A stretch of DNA of 64,000 nt from Micrococcus cohnii (GCF_014205175.1 NZ_JACHNA010000001.1:1426001-1490000); one strand, 5' to 3'. Shown: positions 49,929 through 58,411, numbered from the stretch's first letter. Made by a program: numbers and translations. Notes: generated from the letters alone by a model not told the origin.

Positions 49929-50585
49929 TCACTGCTCCGACTCGTCGACGACGCTCGTCAGCAGCGCCTTGAGCGTGGACTCCTCCGCCGCACCGAGCAC
50001 GCGGGCGGCGACCCGTCCCTGGGCATCGAGCACGAGGGTCGAGGGCACCGCCTGCGGCGGCACATAGTCGGTCATGGCCAGCAGCACCTCGCCGCGCACG
50101 TCCTCGATGGACGGGTACGGGATCTCGAAGCGACGCTCGAACGCCTGCGCGGTGGTGGCGGTGTCACGCACGTTGACCCCGACGAACTGCACACCCTTGG
50201 GCTCGAACTGGTCGTGGAGCGCGACCAGGTGGGGCGCTTCGACGCGGCACGGCGCGCACGCGGCGTACCAGAAGTTCAGCAGCGCGGGAGCCCCGCGCAG
50301 GGACTCGCCGGTGATCGTCTCGCCGTCGAAGAGCGTCGCCTCGAACTCGACGGGCTCCGAGCGCTTGTCCGGGGCGTACTCCGCGACGGAGCCGTCACCG
50401 GCGATGTAGTTCTTGCCGTCCGCGTTGCCAGCCTGGGCTGCCAGGTCGTCGTCCTCGTTCCCCGAGCACGCCGCGAGCAGCGGCGCCGCAGCGGCCAGGC
50501 CGAGCCCGGCGAGCACGCGACGACGAGCCGGGACAACGGCGGAACGCAGAGGCGCACCGCGGTGCGGACGAGGCTGAGCAGGCAT
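49929..50585 (-). CDS. resA: ResA/TlpA-like thioredoxin-fold lipoprotein
   Basis: Extracytoplasmic thiol-disulfide oxidoreductase that passes electrons from CcdA to apocytochrome c. 218 residues. An Arg-rich start (ARRRVLAGLG) and hydrophobic core end in the lipobox LLAACSG, so it is membrane-anchored; the RRR preceding could also serve Tat export. The active site is FWYAACAPCRVEAPHL (about 107-122), with the cis-Pro in QAVPSTLVLD. Start: ATG 50585 is preferred because GGGAG is too close to the in-frame GTG 50594. Confidence 0.9.
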   Translation of the reverse strand: MPAQPRPHRGAPLRSAVVPARRRVLAGLGLAAAAPLLAACSGNEDDDLAAQAGNADGKNYIAGDGSVAEYAPDKRSEPVEFEATLFDGETITGESLRGAPALLNFWYAACAPCRVEAPHLVALHDQFEPKGVQFVGVNVRDTATTAQAFERRFEIPYPSIEDVRGEVLLAMTDYVPPQAVPSTLVLDAQGRVAARVLGAAEESTLKALLTSVVDESEQ

Positions 50586-50746
50586 GGAGGACACTCACTC
50601 CCAGACGGGTCGGGGGCACGACGAGGGGGTCTATCAATGGTACGCCCCACCCCCGACCCTGATGGAATCCTGAGCGCTGAGGATCGATCGGAGCCGACGC
50701 CCCGCGCGGCCAGCTCGACGCCTGCCTCCCGGGCGGGGCGAGCGGC

Positions 50747-51421
50747 TCAGGCGCCGGGCAGATTCGCGGCGTGGGCGAGCAGCTCCTGGTTCGGCTCGTG
50801 ATACTCGACGCGCGGCACCGAGGCGCCCTGCTCGAAGACGAGCGAGGTGACCGAGGTCAGGGTGCACTCACGCTGGCGCGGGTCATGGGCGAGCGGACGC
50901 CCCTCGGTGGCCAGGCGGGTGACCCAGATCGGCAGCTGGTGGGAGACGAGGATCGCCTCGGCGCCCGGGCCGAGGGTGTCGACGGCGACCTCCCGCGAGC
51001 GCTGGACGACCTCGACCATGCGGGCCACCTGCTGCGTGTAGGGCTCCCCCCATGACGGCCGCGCGGGGTTGCGCAGCTTGGGCCACAGACGCGGGCTGCG
51101 CTTGAGGGTGGCAGCCACCTGCGACATGCCTTCGAAATCGTTCTCCGCCTCGATCAGGCCCGGCTCGGTCTCGAGCTTGTTGCCGAAGACCGCAGCGATC
51201 GGCGCCGCGGTCTGCTGGGCCCGAAGCAACGGGGACGCGGCGACGATCGCCGGCTGGCGCTGCAGCTGATTGGCCCGGTGCATGAACCACTCCGCGACGG
51301 ACTCGGCCATCTGGTGGCCGAGATCGGAGAGCCCGAAGCCGGGCAGCCGCCCGTAGAGGACCTTGTCAGGGTTGTGGACTTCGCCGTGACGAACCAGGTG
51401 CACCGTGGCCAGAACGCTCAT
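50747..51421 (-). CDS. histidine phosphatase family protein (phosphoglycerate mutase-like)
   Basis: 224 residues of the phosphohistidine superfamily. The catalytic motif LVRHGEVHNP (about 9-18), with ASPLLRAQQTAAPIA (about 61-75) giving the second Arg, and ILVSHQLPIWV (about 157-167) with the second His. GRLPGFGLSDLGHQMAESVA is typical of the actinobacterial subgroup commonly found beside the resA/ccdA operon. Substrate unknown. ATG 51421 is six bases after a CACACT -10-like box. Transcribed toward resA with a 150-base gap. Confidence 0.85.
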   Translation of the reverse strand: MSVLATVHLVRHGEVHNPDKVLYGRLPGFGLSDLGHQMAESVAEWFMHRANQLQRQPAIVAASPLLRAQQTAAPIAAVFGNKLETEPGLIEAENDFEGMSQVAATLKRSPRLWPKLRNPARPSWGEPYTQQVARMVEVVQRSREVAVDTLGPGAEAILVSHQLPIWVTRLATEGRPLAHDPRQRECTLTSVTSLVFEQGASVPRVEYHEPNQELLAHAANLPGA

Positions 51422-51427
51422 GCGGCC

Positions 51428-51433
51428 AGTGTG
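51428..51433 (-). promoter_or_regulatory. -10 box of probable leaderless promoter
   Basis: CACACT on the reverse strand ends six bases before ATG 51421. The first base is off consensus. Confidence 0.35.
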
Positions 51434-51540
51434 CCATGCCCCCGATGCGCCCCGGCCGCGGCACCGGCCGCCGTATGCGGGCGATACCGTGGGGCACGAG
51501 CAGCACACCGGTCCGACTCGTCACGAAAGCAGGCCCGTCC

Positions 51541-52344
51541 ATGGCTTCCCACTCCAACCCCTACGGCGGCGGCCCCGTGCCGCGCGTGCCCACCCCCGAG
51601 GACCAGGCCCCCTACGGCCGTCCCCCACAGGATCGCCCCCACGGTGCAGCAGAGCACCCAGCGCCGGGCGCGTCGCCGCACGCTCCCGCGCCCGGAACCG
51701 GCCCGGCCGGCGGCCCGTGGCAGAGCGCCGCGGGGCCGACCGCCCAGCACGGGCCGGGCCAGCCGCCGCACGGGACGGATGGCTGGACCGTCCCCGAACC
51801 GTCTCGACCCCGGTCGATCACCCTCGCGTTCTGGCTGATCGTGGCCTCCGGCCTGGTGATGACGCTGACGACGGTGCTGAGCGGTGTGCTCTCGCAGACC
51901 CCTGAGGGCGAACGCATGGTCCGTGAACAGGCCCGCGCGGGCCTGGAGAGCACTGGCGGCGGACTCACCGCCGCCCAGCAGGAGCAGTACCTCGACGCTA
52001 TGGTCCCGCTGATGGGCGTGGGCACCATCGTGATGGGGCTGATGATGCTCGCGGTGTTCCTGCTCGTCGCGTTCGGCGTGCGCCGCGGCGCCCGCGCGGC
52101 CCGCGTCACCGCAGCGGTGTTCAGCGCGCTGAGCGTCCTGGTGATCCTCGGCTCACTGCTGCTGGGCCAGATCTCGCCGCTGGACCTGCTCTGGGTCGCC
52201 CTCGGCGTCGCCGGCGTCGTCATGGCGTTCCGCCCGGAGGCGACCGAGTACATGCGCCAGAAGGCCTGGCAGAAGTTCCATCGTCGACAGGCCGCGATGG
52301 GGGCCGTCCCGCCAACGGGACCGTCGTCCGGGCCGCAGGGCTGA
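51541..52344 (+). CDS. Pro/Gly-rich membrane protein, function unknown
   Basis: 267 residues. Residues 1-90 are disordered and rich in Pro, Gly and His (a GGGPVPRVPTPEDQAPYGRP-type tail). They are followed by four hydrophobic helices at about 95-115, 160-180, 188-208 and 212-226, with an extracellular-like loop (ERMVREQARAGLESTGGGL) between the first two. It ends in a basic tail. The layout is like other actinobacterial membrane proteins with a Pro-rich cytoplasmic head, but no domain is recognised. ATG 51541 chosen at the first codon of the Pro-rich tail. Its stop sits in a 15-base palindrome shared with the convergent glutaredoxin gene. Confidence 0.7.
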   Translation: MASHSNPYGGGPVPRVPTPEDQAPYGRPPQDRPHGAAEHPAPGASPHAPAPGTGPAGGPWQSAAGPTAQHGPGQPPHGTDGWTVPEPSRPRSITLAFWLIVASGLVMTLTTVLSGVLSQTPEGERMVREQARAGLESTGGGLTAAQQEQYLDAMVPLMGVGTIVMGLMMLAVFLLVAFGVRRGARAARVTAAVFSALSVLVILGSLLLGQISPLDLLWVALGVAGVVMAFRPEATEYMRQKAWQKFHRRQAAMGAVPPTGPSSGPQG

Positions 52345-52347
52345 GGC

Positions 52348-52614
52348 TCAGCCGCGCAGCAGACGCTCGAGCCGCGCGGGGTCCACGCGCCAGAAGTCGC
52401 GCTGGACCCCGTCGACGAACAGCACCGGAACCTCCTCGAGGTGGCGCTCCAGCAGGTCGGGGCGCTCAGCGCCGTCGACCGTCTCCCACGGCTCGTCGAG
52501 TCGGGAGCACACCTGCCGGACCGTCTCCACGGCCTGCTCACACAGGTGGCAGCCGTCCTTGACGAGCAGCGCGACGCGAGGGGCCGAACGAGCGGAGGAG
52601 TCGGTGGCGGTCAT
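52348..52614 (-). CDS. glutaredoxin-like protein
   Basis: 88 residues of thioredoxin fold: VALLVKDGCHLCEQAVETV (CxxC near 22-25), EVPVLFVDG with the cis-Pro (about 61-69), and a final helix. It belongs to the short actinobacterial glutaredoxin-like group (DUF836 type). The start is fixed by a TAGCAT box six bases upstream. Redox role likely; partner unknown. Confidence 0.85.
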   Translation of the reverse strand: MTATDSSARSAPRVALLVKDGCHLCEQAVETVRQVCSRLDEPWETVDGAERPDLLERHLEEVPVLFVDGVQRDFWRVDPARLERLLRG

Positions 52615-52620
52615 GCCCCC

Positions 52621-52626
52621 ATGCTA
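52621..52626 (-). promoter_or_regulatory. -10 box of leaderless promoter
   Basis: TAGCAT on the reverse strand ends six bases before ATG 52614. Confidence 0.55.
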
Positions 52627-52695
52627 GGGCCGGACGCAGACGAGGCCGCCTCCGGCGAACCGGAGACGGCCTCGTGGACGCTCACAGGGAGCAGG

Positions 52696-52794
52696 TCACT
52701 TCTTGTTGCGGCGCTGGTGGCGAGTCTTGCGAAGCTGCTTGCGGTGCTTCTTCTTCGACATGCGCTTGCGGCGCTTCTTGATCACAGATCCCAT
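52696..52794 (-). CDS. mini ribosomal protein bS22 (AURKAIP1/COX24 family)
   Basis: 32 residues, almost all Lys and Arg (SVIKKRRKRMSKKKHRK, then LRKTRHQRR). This is the sequence type of the small protein found bound to the 30S subunit in mycobacteria and other actinobacteria. ATG 52794 has AAGGAG five bases upstream; the longer frame beyond it is not coding-like. A single gene with a long upstream leader of about 175 bases if the -10 at 52977 is used. Confidence 0.85.
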   Translation of the reverse strand: MGSVIKKRRKRMSKKKHRKQLRKTRHQRRNKK

Positions 52795-52937
52795 GGGGGC
52801 TCCTTGCATCGGGGTGTAGGTCGGCGGACCGTGGCCTGCCGGTGACGCTGAGCCCTCTCGGCCCAGGCCGTCCGACTCCACGCCGTCACGCTCGGGCCCT
52901 GCTCGGGCTCCGGGCCGTCAGCGGGCGCCGACCCGCA

Positions 52938-52979
52938 TTCCACCGGGTGTGGAACGCTCGGAAAACGTTCTCGGCCACA
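52938..52979. promoter_or_regulatory. cluster of overlapping small palindromes
   Basis: TTCCAC-N5-GTGGAA (52938-52954) overlaps GAACG-N9-CGTTC (52952-52970), and TGTGG (52948-52952) pairs with CCACA (52975-52979). Located just downstream of a reverse-strand -10 box, so either an operator or a structured transcript 5' end for the bS22 gene. Confidence 0.35.
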
Positions 52980-52982
52980 ATA
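52977..52982 (-). promoter_or_regulatory. possible -10 box upstream of the bS22 gene
   Basis: TATTGT on the reverse strand in a locally AT-richer patch. No clear -35. Confidence 0.35.
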
Positions 52983-53041
52983 CCGGCCAGGCCGACCCCG
53001 GCGCGAATCGCCCCATTCGACCCGTGTTCACGCAGTTCGCC

Positions 53042-54295
53042 TCAGTCGAACCAGGGGTCAAGCCCGTGATACGGGAAGACCTCCTTGCGGGTGGCCATGA
53101 TCGCCTGGTCCACCGGATCGGCCGGGTCGTAGCCGACCTCCCAGGACCGCCACCACACGTCGGCCCCCTCCCCCATCGTGCGCGGGATCCGCGCGGCGTC
53201 CTCGCCCTCGCCGGTCAGGGACATGTCGCACTCGACCTGATCCGGCCCGAGCCCGCGAACGTGCTCGATCCACTCGTCCGGGACGGGCGCGTCCACGGGG
53301 ATCGGCGCGCCGACGGCCGCGGCCACCAGATGCGTCCACACCCGCGGGACCACCTTGAGCGGGTTGTATCCGCCGCCGCCCGTGGCGATCCACCGGCCCT
53401 CGGCGAACTGCTCGGCCCAGTCGGCGACGTCGAGCGCCAGCCGCCGTTGCCCGTCCACGCTCAGCCGCAGGTCTGCCAGCGGATCGTCGGCGTGGGCGTC
53501 GCAGCCGTGCTGGCTGACGATCACCTGCGGCCGGAAGGCGCGCAGCAGCTGCGGGACGACGGCGTTCACCGCACGCAGGAAGCCCGCGTCCCCCGTGCGG
53601 GCAGGCACCGCCACGTTCACGGCGGTGCCGAGCGCCTCCGGCCCGCCGACCTCGTTCGCGAAGCCGGTGCCGGGGAAGAGGGAGAAACCGGTCTCATGCA
53701 CGGAGATCGTGAGCACGCGCGGGTCGTCGTAGAAGATCGACTGCGTGCCGTCGCCGTGATGGGCGTCGACGTCGAGGTACACGACACGCTCGGCCCCGGC
53801 GTCCAACAGGTGACGGATGCCCAGGGCGCAGTCGTTGTAGATGCAGAAGCCCGAGGCCTTCGCGGCGGCCGCGTGGTGCATGCCGCCGGCGAAGTTCACG
53901 GCGCGCCGAACCTGCCCCGACCAGACCGCCCGGGCCGCCGCGAGCGTGCCCCCGGCCAGGCGGGCGGCGGATTCGTGCAGGTCCGGGAAGATCGGGCAGT
54001 CCTCGGTCCCGAGCCCACGCGGCTCGTCGGCGACACCGCGCTCGGCGGCGGCACGCACCGCGGCCACATAGGCGGGCTCGTGCACGCCGGCGAGCTGCTG
54101 ATCGGTCGCCACCGGAGGCTCGATCACGCGCACATGCTCGGCCCGGAGCAGACCGAACGCCTCGACCAGCCGATGAGTCAGGTCCAGACGCAGCGGCGCC
54201 ATGGGGTGCCGGTCGCTGAACCGGTACTGCAGCAGGTCGGGGTGCCAGACGATCGCCGTCGGCGCACTGCCCTGGGTCTCAGATGTGCCGTTCAT
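53042..54295 (-). CDS. acuC: AcuC-type deacetylase (histone deacetylase family)
   Basis: Zinc-dependent lysine deacetylase, in other bacteria linked to acetyl-CoA synthetase control. 417 residues. FSDRHPMAPLRLDLTHRLVE (N-terminal rim), NFAGGMHHAAAAKASGFCIYND (His pair, about 139-160), VYLDVDAHHGDGTQSIFY (zinc Asp and His, about 173-190), HGCDAHADDPLADLRLS (zinc Asp, about 269-285) and ATGGGGYNPLKV (the late Gly-rich loop, with Tyr) are intact. A -10 box (TAGGCT) ends eight bases before ATG 54295; GTG 54298 is an alternative. No acetyl-CoA synthetase gene in the window. Confidence 0.93.
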   Translation of the reverse strand: MNGTSETQGSAPTAIVWHPDLLQYRFSDRHPMAPLRLDLTHRLVEAFGLLRAEHVRVIEPPVATDQQLAGVHEPAYVAAVRAAAERGVADEPRGLGTEDCPIFPDLHESAARLAGGTLAAARAVWSGQVRRAVNFAGGMHHAAAAKASGFCIYNDCALGIRHLLDAGAERVVYLDVDAHHGDGTQSIFYDDPRVLTISVHETGFSLFPGTGFANEVGGPEALGTAVNVAVPARTGDAGFLRAVNAVVPQLLRAFRPQVIVSQHGCDAHADDPLADLRLSVDGQRRLALDVADWAEQFAEGRWIATGGGGYNPLKVVPRVWTHLVAAAVGAPIPVDAPVPDEWIEHVRGLGPDQVECDMSLTGEGEDAARIPRTMGEGADVWWRSWEVGYDPADPVDQAIMATRKEVFPYHGLDPWFD

Positions 54296-54303
54296 CACCG
54301 GCC

Positions 54304-54309
54304 AGCCTA
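54304..54309 (-). promoter_or_regulatory. -10 box of leaderless promoter for acuC
   Basis: TAGGCT ends eight bases before ATG 54295 and five before the adjoining GTG. Confidence 0.5.
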
Positions 54310-54406
54310 CGACGTGGGGCCGAGTACGCTACGTGCTGGACTCTTCGTGACCGCGGGCCGAGCGGTCCTGCCCGAGTCCGCCCGCCGTGGAAGGAAGGTG
54401 CGCGTC

Positions 54407-55894
54407 GTGGCTCGACCCGTCCCACCCTGGCGAACCCTGCCCCGACCGCGTGCAGACCGCATCGCTCGGCCCCGCACCCGCTCCACGCGGCCGCTCGGCG
54501 CCTCCTCGCTCGAGCACGCCTCGGGCATCCGGCGCCTGTACCGGCGGGCCCGCGATGAGGTCGGCGCCGCCGCCGGCGGCTCCCCAGCCCGCACGGCCCT
54601 GCTCGCGTTCCTGCTGGTGAGTCTGTTCTTCACCACTCTGCTCTCCCTGCCGATCTCCTCGGCGTCGGGGAAGGTCACGCCGCTGCACGAGTCGATGTTC
54701 ACCGCGGTTTCGGCGGTCTCGGTCACCGGTCTGACGGCCGTGAACACCGAGCAGCACTGGTCGACGGTCGGACACGTCGTCATCCTGGTGGCCATTCAGA
54801 TCGGCGGCCTGGGCATCCTCTCGATGGCCTCCCTGCTGACGATGGCCGTCTCCCGGCACCTCGGACTGCGTTCGAAGCTGCTCACCCAGCAAAGCGGCAT
54901 GACGACGGGGCATGTCGGCGAGATCTCCACGCTGTTGCGGGTCGTCGTCTCCTACGTCCTGGTGTGCGAGGCGCTCATGGCGCTCGTGCTGGTCCCCCGG
55001 TTCATGCTCGAGCGGGACTCCTGGCTCGAAGGCCTGTGGTTCGGCGTCTTCTACTCCGTCAGCGCCTTCAACAACGCCGGGTTCTCGCTGCATCCCGGCG
55101 GGCTGGTGGACGTGGCGCACGACCCGGTGATCCTCACGGCGATCTGTGCCGGCGTCTTCGCCGGGGCCCTGGGCTTCCCGGTCGTGATGGTCCTGAAGGA
55201 GAAGCATCTGCGCGTGCGCGCATGGAACCTGCACACCAAGCTGACCGTCGAGATCACCCTCGCCCTGCTGGTGCTGGGCACGGTGGGCCTGTTCGTCTTC
55301 GAGATGAACAACGAGGCGACCCGCGGCGGCATGGGCCTGCTCGACCAGATCGGACACGCACTGTTCTCCTCGGTGATGACCCGCTCGGGCGGGTTCAACA
55401 TCGACGACACGAACGCCTACACCCCGGCCTCGTTGCTGCTGATGGACGCGCTGATGTTCGTCGGCGGCGGCGCGGCCTCGACCGCCGGCGGCATCAAGGT
55501 CACGACGTTCGCCGTCATGCTGCTGGCGATCGTCGCGGAGGCCCGCGGCGACAAGGAGGTCACGGCACACGGTCGCACTATCGCTCCGGAGACGCTGCGC
55601 GTGGCCATCGCCGTGCTCGCGCTCGGCTCGACCCTCGTCCTCGCGGCGACCATGGCCCTGGTCGCGATCACCGGTGAGTCGCTGCAGCGGCCGCTGTTCG
55701 AAGTGCTCTCCGCGTTCGGCACGTGCGGCCTGTCCGTGGGCGTCTCGGGCGAGGCGCCGCCGGCCGGCCAGTACCTGCTCACGGCCATGATGTTCGCCGG
55801 GCGCGTTGGTACGATCACGTTCGCCGCCGCGCTGGCCCTGCGCCAGCGCCGCGTGCTGTACCGCTACCCCGTCGAGAGGCCCATCCTTGGCTGA
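54407..55894 (+). CDS. ktrB: TrkH/KtrB-family potassium uptake protein
   Basis: Potassium-translocating membrane subunit, 495 residues. An Arg-rich cytoplasmic tail of about 60 residues precedes eight helices. The four pore motifs are visible: SAVSVTGLTAVNT (about 103-115), SAFNNAGFSLHP (about 220-231), SVMTRSGGFNIDD (about 324-336) and SAFGTCGLSVGVS (about 437-449). The selectivity Gly is present in each. GTG 54407 follows GGAAGGAAGG by eight bases. Its stop overlaps the ktrA start by eight bases. Confidence 0.93.
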   Translation: MARPVPPWRTLPRPRADRIARPRTRSTRPLGASSLEHASGIRRLYRRARDEVGAAAGGSPARTALLAFLLVSLFFTTLLSLPISSASGKVTPLHESMFTAVSAVSVTGLTAVNTEQHWSTVGHVVILVAIQIGGLGILSMASLLTMAVSRHLGLRSKLLTQQSGMTTGHVGEISTLLRVVVSYVLVCEALMALVLVPRFMLERDSWLEGLWFGVFYSVSAFNNAGFSLHPGGLVDVAHDPVILTAICAGVFAGALGFPVVMVLKEKHLRVRAWNLHTKLTVEITLALLVLGTVGLFVFEMNNEATRGGMGLLDQIGHALFSSVMTRSGGFNIDDTNAYTPASLLLMDALMFVGGGAASTAGGIKVTTFAVMLLAIVAEARGDKEVTAHGRTIAPETLRVAIAVLALGSTLVLAATMALVAITGESLQRPLFEVLSAFGTCGLSVGVSGEAPPAGQYLLTAMMFAGRVGTITFAAALALRQRRVLYRYPVERPILG

Positions 55895-56561
55895 TAAGCG
55901 CCGCACCGACCCGCACGCCCCCGTCCTGGTGATCGGCCTGGGGCGCTTCGGCGCGGCCACCGCGGAAGAACTCACCATGCAGGGACGCGAGGTCCTCGCG
56001 ATCGAGAAGGACCCGACGCTGGTGCAGAAGTGGTCCTCACTCGTCACGCACGTCGTCGAGGCCGATGCGACCGACCCGGAGGCGCTGCGTCAGCTCGGCG
56101 CGCAGGACTTCTCGGCGGCCGTCGTCGGTGTGGGCACCTCGATCGAGTCCTCGGTGCTGATCACCGTGAACCTCGTGGACCTCGAGGTGCCGCACATCTG
56201 GGTCAAGGCGATCACGGCCCCGCACGGAAAGATCCTGCGACGCATCGGTGCGAACCACATCATCTTCCCCGAGCATGACGCGGGTGTGCGTGCCGCCCAC
56301 CTGGTGAACGGGCGCATGCTGGACTTCATCGAGTTTGACGACGACTTCGCGATCGTGAAGATGCACCCGCCGACGGAGGTCGTGGGCTTCACCCTCACCG
56401 AATCGGACGTGCGCGCGAAGTACGGCGTGACGGTCGTCGGTGTGAAGACCCCGGGCGAGGACTTCACCTACGCGCAGAAGGACACCAAGGTCGGCCCGCG
56501 CGACACGCTGATCGTCTCGGGGCACACCGACCTGATCGAGCGCTTCGCCGCGCGGCCCTGA
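55887..56561 (+). CDS. ktrA: KtrA/TrkA regulatory subunit (RCK domain)
   Basis: Cytoplasmic gating ring for KtrB. 224 residues. RCK_N with the nucleotide motif VLVIGLGRFGAATAEEL (about 13-29) and the ligand acid in VLAIEKDPTLVQ (about 36-47), then VKAITAPHGKILRRIGANHI, and RCK_C from about 140 with VKTPGEDFTYAQKDTKVGPR. TTG 55887 has GAGAGG eight bases upstream and lies inside the ktrB end, so the pair is translated together. Sensitivity to ATP/ADP or cyclic di-AMP is known in the family, not readable here. Confidence 0.93.
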   Translation: MADKRRTDPHAPVLVIGLGRFGAATAEELTMQGREVLAIEKDPTLVQKWSSLVTHVVEADATDPEALRQLGAQDFSAAVVGVGTSIESSVLITVNLVDLEVPHIWVKAITAPHGKILRRIGANHIIFPEHDAGVRAAHLVNGRMLDFIEFDDDFAIVKMHPPTEVVGFTLTESDVRAKYGVTVVGVKTPGEDFTYAQKDTKVGPRDTLIVSGHTDLIERFAARP

Positions 56562-56587
56562 GGCGGGGCCGCCCGCTCGGCCCCGCC
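56562..56587. terminator. terminator between ktrA and proC
   Basis: A perfect 9-bp inverted repeat GGCGGGGCC (56562-56570) / GGCCCCGCC (56579-56587) with an eight-base loop, immediately after the ktrA stop in a convergent gap. Confidence 0.6.
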
Positions 56588-56631
56588 CGATCCCGGACGC
56601 AGCCGAACCGGCACGGCACGGCGGCCGTCGC

Positions 56632-57486
56632 TCAGGCGGTGAACTCCTCGCCCATCTCGCGGTCGCGCGCGGCGGCGGCGTCCATCGCCCGAGCGACGAT
56701 GTCCTCGAGTCCGTCGGCCTGGAACGATTCGATCGCCTTGGCCGTCGTGCCGCCCGGGCTCATGACGTTCGTGCGCAGCTGCTCGGCGGTCTGATCGCCC
56801 TGCTCAAGCATCAGCCCCGCGCCCTTCACGGTGGCCGCGGCCATGCGTTCGGCGTCGGCCCGCGGCAGCCCGAGCTGTTCGGCGTGCTTCGCGATCGCCT
56901 CGGCGAACAGGAACAGGTAGGCCGGGGCGGAGCCCGCGGTCGCCACCACCGCCGGCAGCAGCGACTCCTCGACGCGGACGACGAGGCCCGAGCCGGAGAA
57001 CAGCTGCTCGATCAGGTCCGCCTGCTCGGTGCTCACGTGCTCGCCGGGGGCCATGCCCACCACGCCCGATCCGACCGTCAGCGGCGTGTTCGGCATGGTG
57101 CGCACCAGGGGCTGCCCGGCCCGCAGCACCGACCCCAGGGTCTTCGCGGTGACGCCCGCGGCGACCGACACCACGACGGCGTCCGCCGGCAGGGCGTCGG
57201 ACAGCTCGCGCAGCGCGGCAACGATGTCCTTGGGTTTGACGCCCACGAGCACGACATCGGCCTCGGCGACCGCGGTGCGGTTGGCCTGCGGGTCCTGCTC
57301 GTTCGAGATCACGCGGACCCCGTACTTGTCGGCCTTGGCGGCGGCGGAGTCGGCCGAGCGGGTCGTCGCCACGACGTTGTCGGCCGGGAGGCCGGCCGCC
57401 AGCATCCCGGTGAGGATCGCACCGTTCATGTTTCCCAGGCCGAGGACGGCAAGGCGGGTGGTGGCGAGCGTGTCGGTGGAACTCAT
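56632..57486 (-). CDS. proC: pyrroline-5-carboxylate reductase ProC
   Basis: Last step of proline synthesis. 284 residues. NAD(P)-binding LAVLGLGNMNGAILTGML (about 13-30), VLVGVKPKDIVAAL, RTMPNTPLTVGSGVVGM (about 134-150) and the C-terminal SGSAPAYLFLFAEAIA-like and MSPGGTTAKAIESFQADGL segments (about 240-260) fit the family. One common Gly is Ala in ATAGSAPAYL. GAAGGAG lies nine bases before ATG 57486. Confidence 0.93.
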   Translation of the reverse strand: MSSTDTLATTRLAVLGLGNMNGAILTGMLAAGLPADNVVATTRSADSAAAKADKYGVRVISNEQDPQANRTAVAEADVVLVGVKPKDIVAALRELSDALPADAVVVSVAAGVTAKTLGSVLRAGQPLVRTMPNTPLTVGSGVVGMAPGEHVSTEQADLIEQLFSGSGLVVRVEESLLPAVVATAGSAPAYLFLFAEAIAKHAEQLGLPRADAERMAAATVKGAGLMLEQGDQTAEQLRTNVMSPGGTTAKAIESFQADGLEDIVARAMDAAAARDREMGEEFTA

Positions 57487-57523
57487 CTCGTCGGTCTCCT
57501 TCGGGTCGCGGTCTCAGTCGTGC

Positions 57524-58411
57524 TCAGGCTTGCAGATGCTCACGGGCGAAGGCCAGCGAGGCCGCCAGGCGCTCCTCCCGCTCGCCCGCGTAGCTCACCC
57601 CGCGCGTGCCCACCTCGACGCACACCGTGCCGGCCAGTCCGACGCGCCCCAGGTGGCGCAGGCAGGCGGCGACGTTCTGGGTGCCCTCCCCCGGGAGCAG
57701 ATGGTCGTCCTTCGGGCTGTCGTTGCCGTCGGTGAGGTGCACGTGGCGCAGCCGGGAGCCGAGCTGTCGGATCGCCTCAAGCGAGTCCGCGCGGGAGATC
57801 GCGGCGTGGGAGAAGTCCCAGCAGATGTGGTCGTACACGCGCGGTACCGGGTCCCAGTGCGGCAGGTACATCGTGAGCTCACGACCGTAGGCCCGCCACG
57901 GGTACATGTTCTCCACCGCGATGAACACGCCGGTCTGCTCCATGAGCTCGGCGATACCGCGCGCGAAGTCCGTCGCGTAGCTGCCCTGCCAGCGGAAGGG
58001 CGGGTGCGCGACGACCGTGCGGGCGCCGACGGCCCGCGCCAGGTCGACGGCCTTGCGGATCTTCGTCCAGGCGGTGCCCCACACCTGCTGGGTGAACAGC
58101 AGGGTCGGCGCGTGGATCGAGTCGATCGGCATGTCGTGGCGTTCGGAGAGCTTCACCAGCTCGGCGGCGTCCCGGCTGAACGCGTTGTGGGTGACCATCA
58201 CCTCGACCCCGTCGTAGCCGAGGTCCTGAGCGGTGGCGAACACGTCCTGCGTGCCGAGCGGGAACACCGAAGACGAGGACAGGGTCACGGGGATGTCGGC
58301 GCCGTGACGGGCCGGCGGCGCGGGGATCGAGGCGGCGGAGACGGGTGTCTGGCCGTCCTCGGTCAGGGACGGGTGGGTCGGCTCGGTCGTGCGGTCGGCG
58401 TTCTCGGTCAT
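57524..58411 (-). CDS. sugar phosphate isomerase/epimerase family protein (TIM barrel)
   Basis: 295 residues with the AP-endonuclease-2/xylose isomerase-like barrel. LGYDGVEVMVTHN (about 64-76), SIHAPTLLF (about 97-105), VVAHPPFRWQG, IAVENMYPW (metal Glu, about 160-168), ICWDFSHAAIS (Asp and His), RLRHVHLTDGND and CVEVGTRG (last metal Glu) all lie at expected places. An unstructured N-terminus of 35 residues precedes the barrel. It is four bases downstream of ppx and just upstream of proC, a common order in actinobacteria. Substrate unknown. Confidence 0.83.
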   Translation of the reverse strand: MTENADRTTEPTHPSLTEDGQTPVSAASIPAPPARHGADIPVTLSSSSVFPLGTQDVFATAQDLGYDGVEVMVTHNAFSRDAAELVKLSERHDMPIDSIHAPTLLFTQQVWGTAWTKIRKAVDLARAVGARTVVAHPPFRWQGSYATDFARGIAELMEQTGVFIAVENMYPWRAYGRELTMYLPHWDPVPRVYDHICWDFSHAAISRADSLEAIRQLGSRLRHVHLTDGNDSPKDDHLLPGEGTQNVAACLRHLGRVGLAGTVCVEVGTRGVSYAGEREERLAASLAFAREHLQA

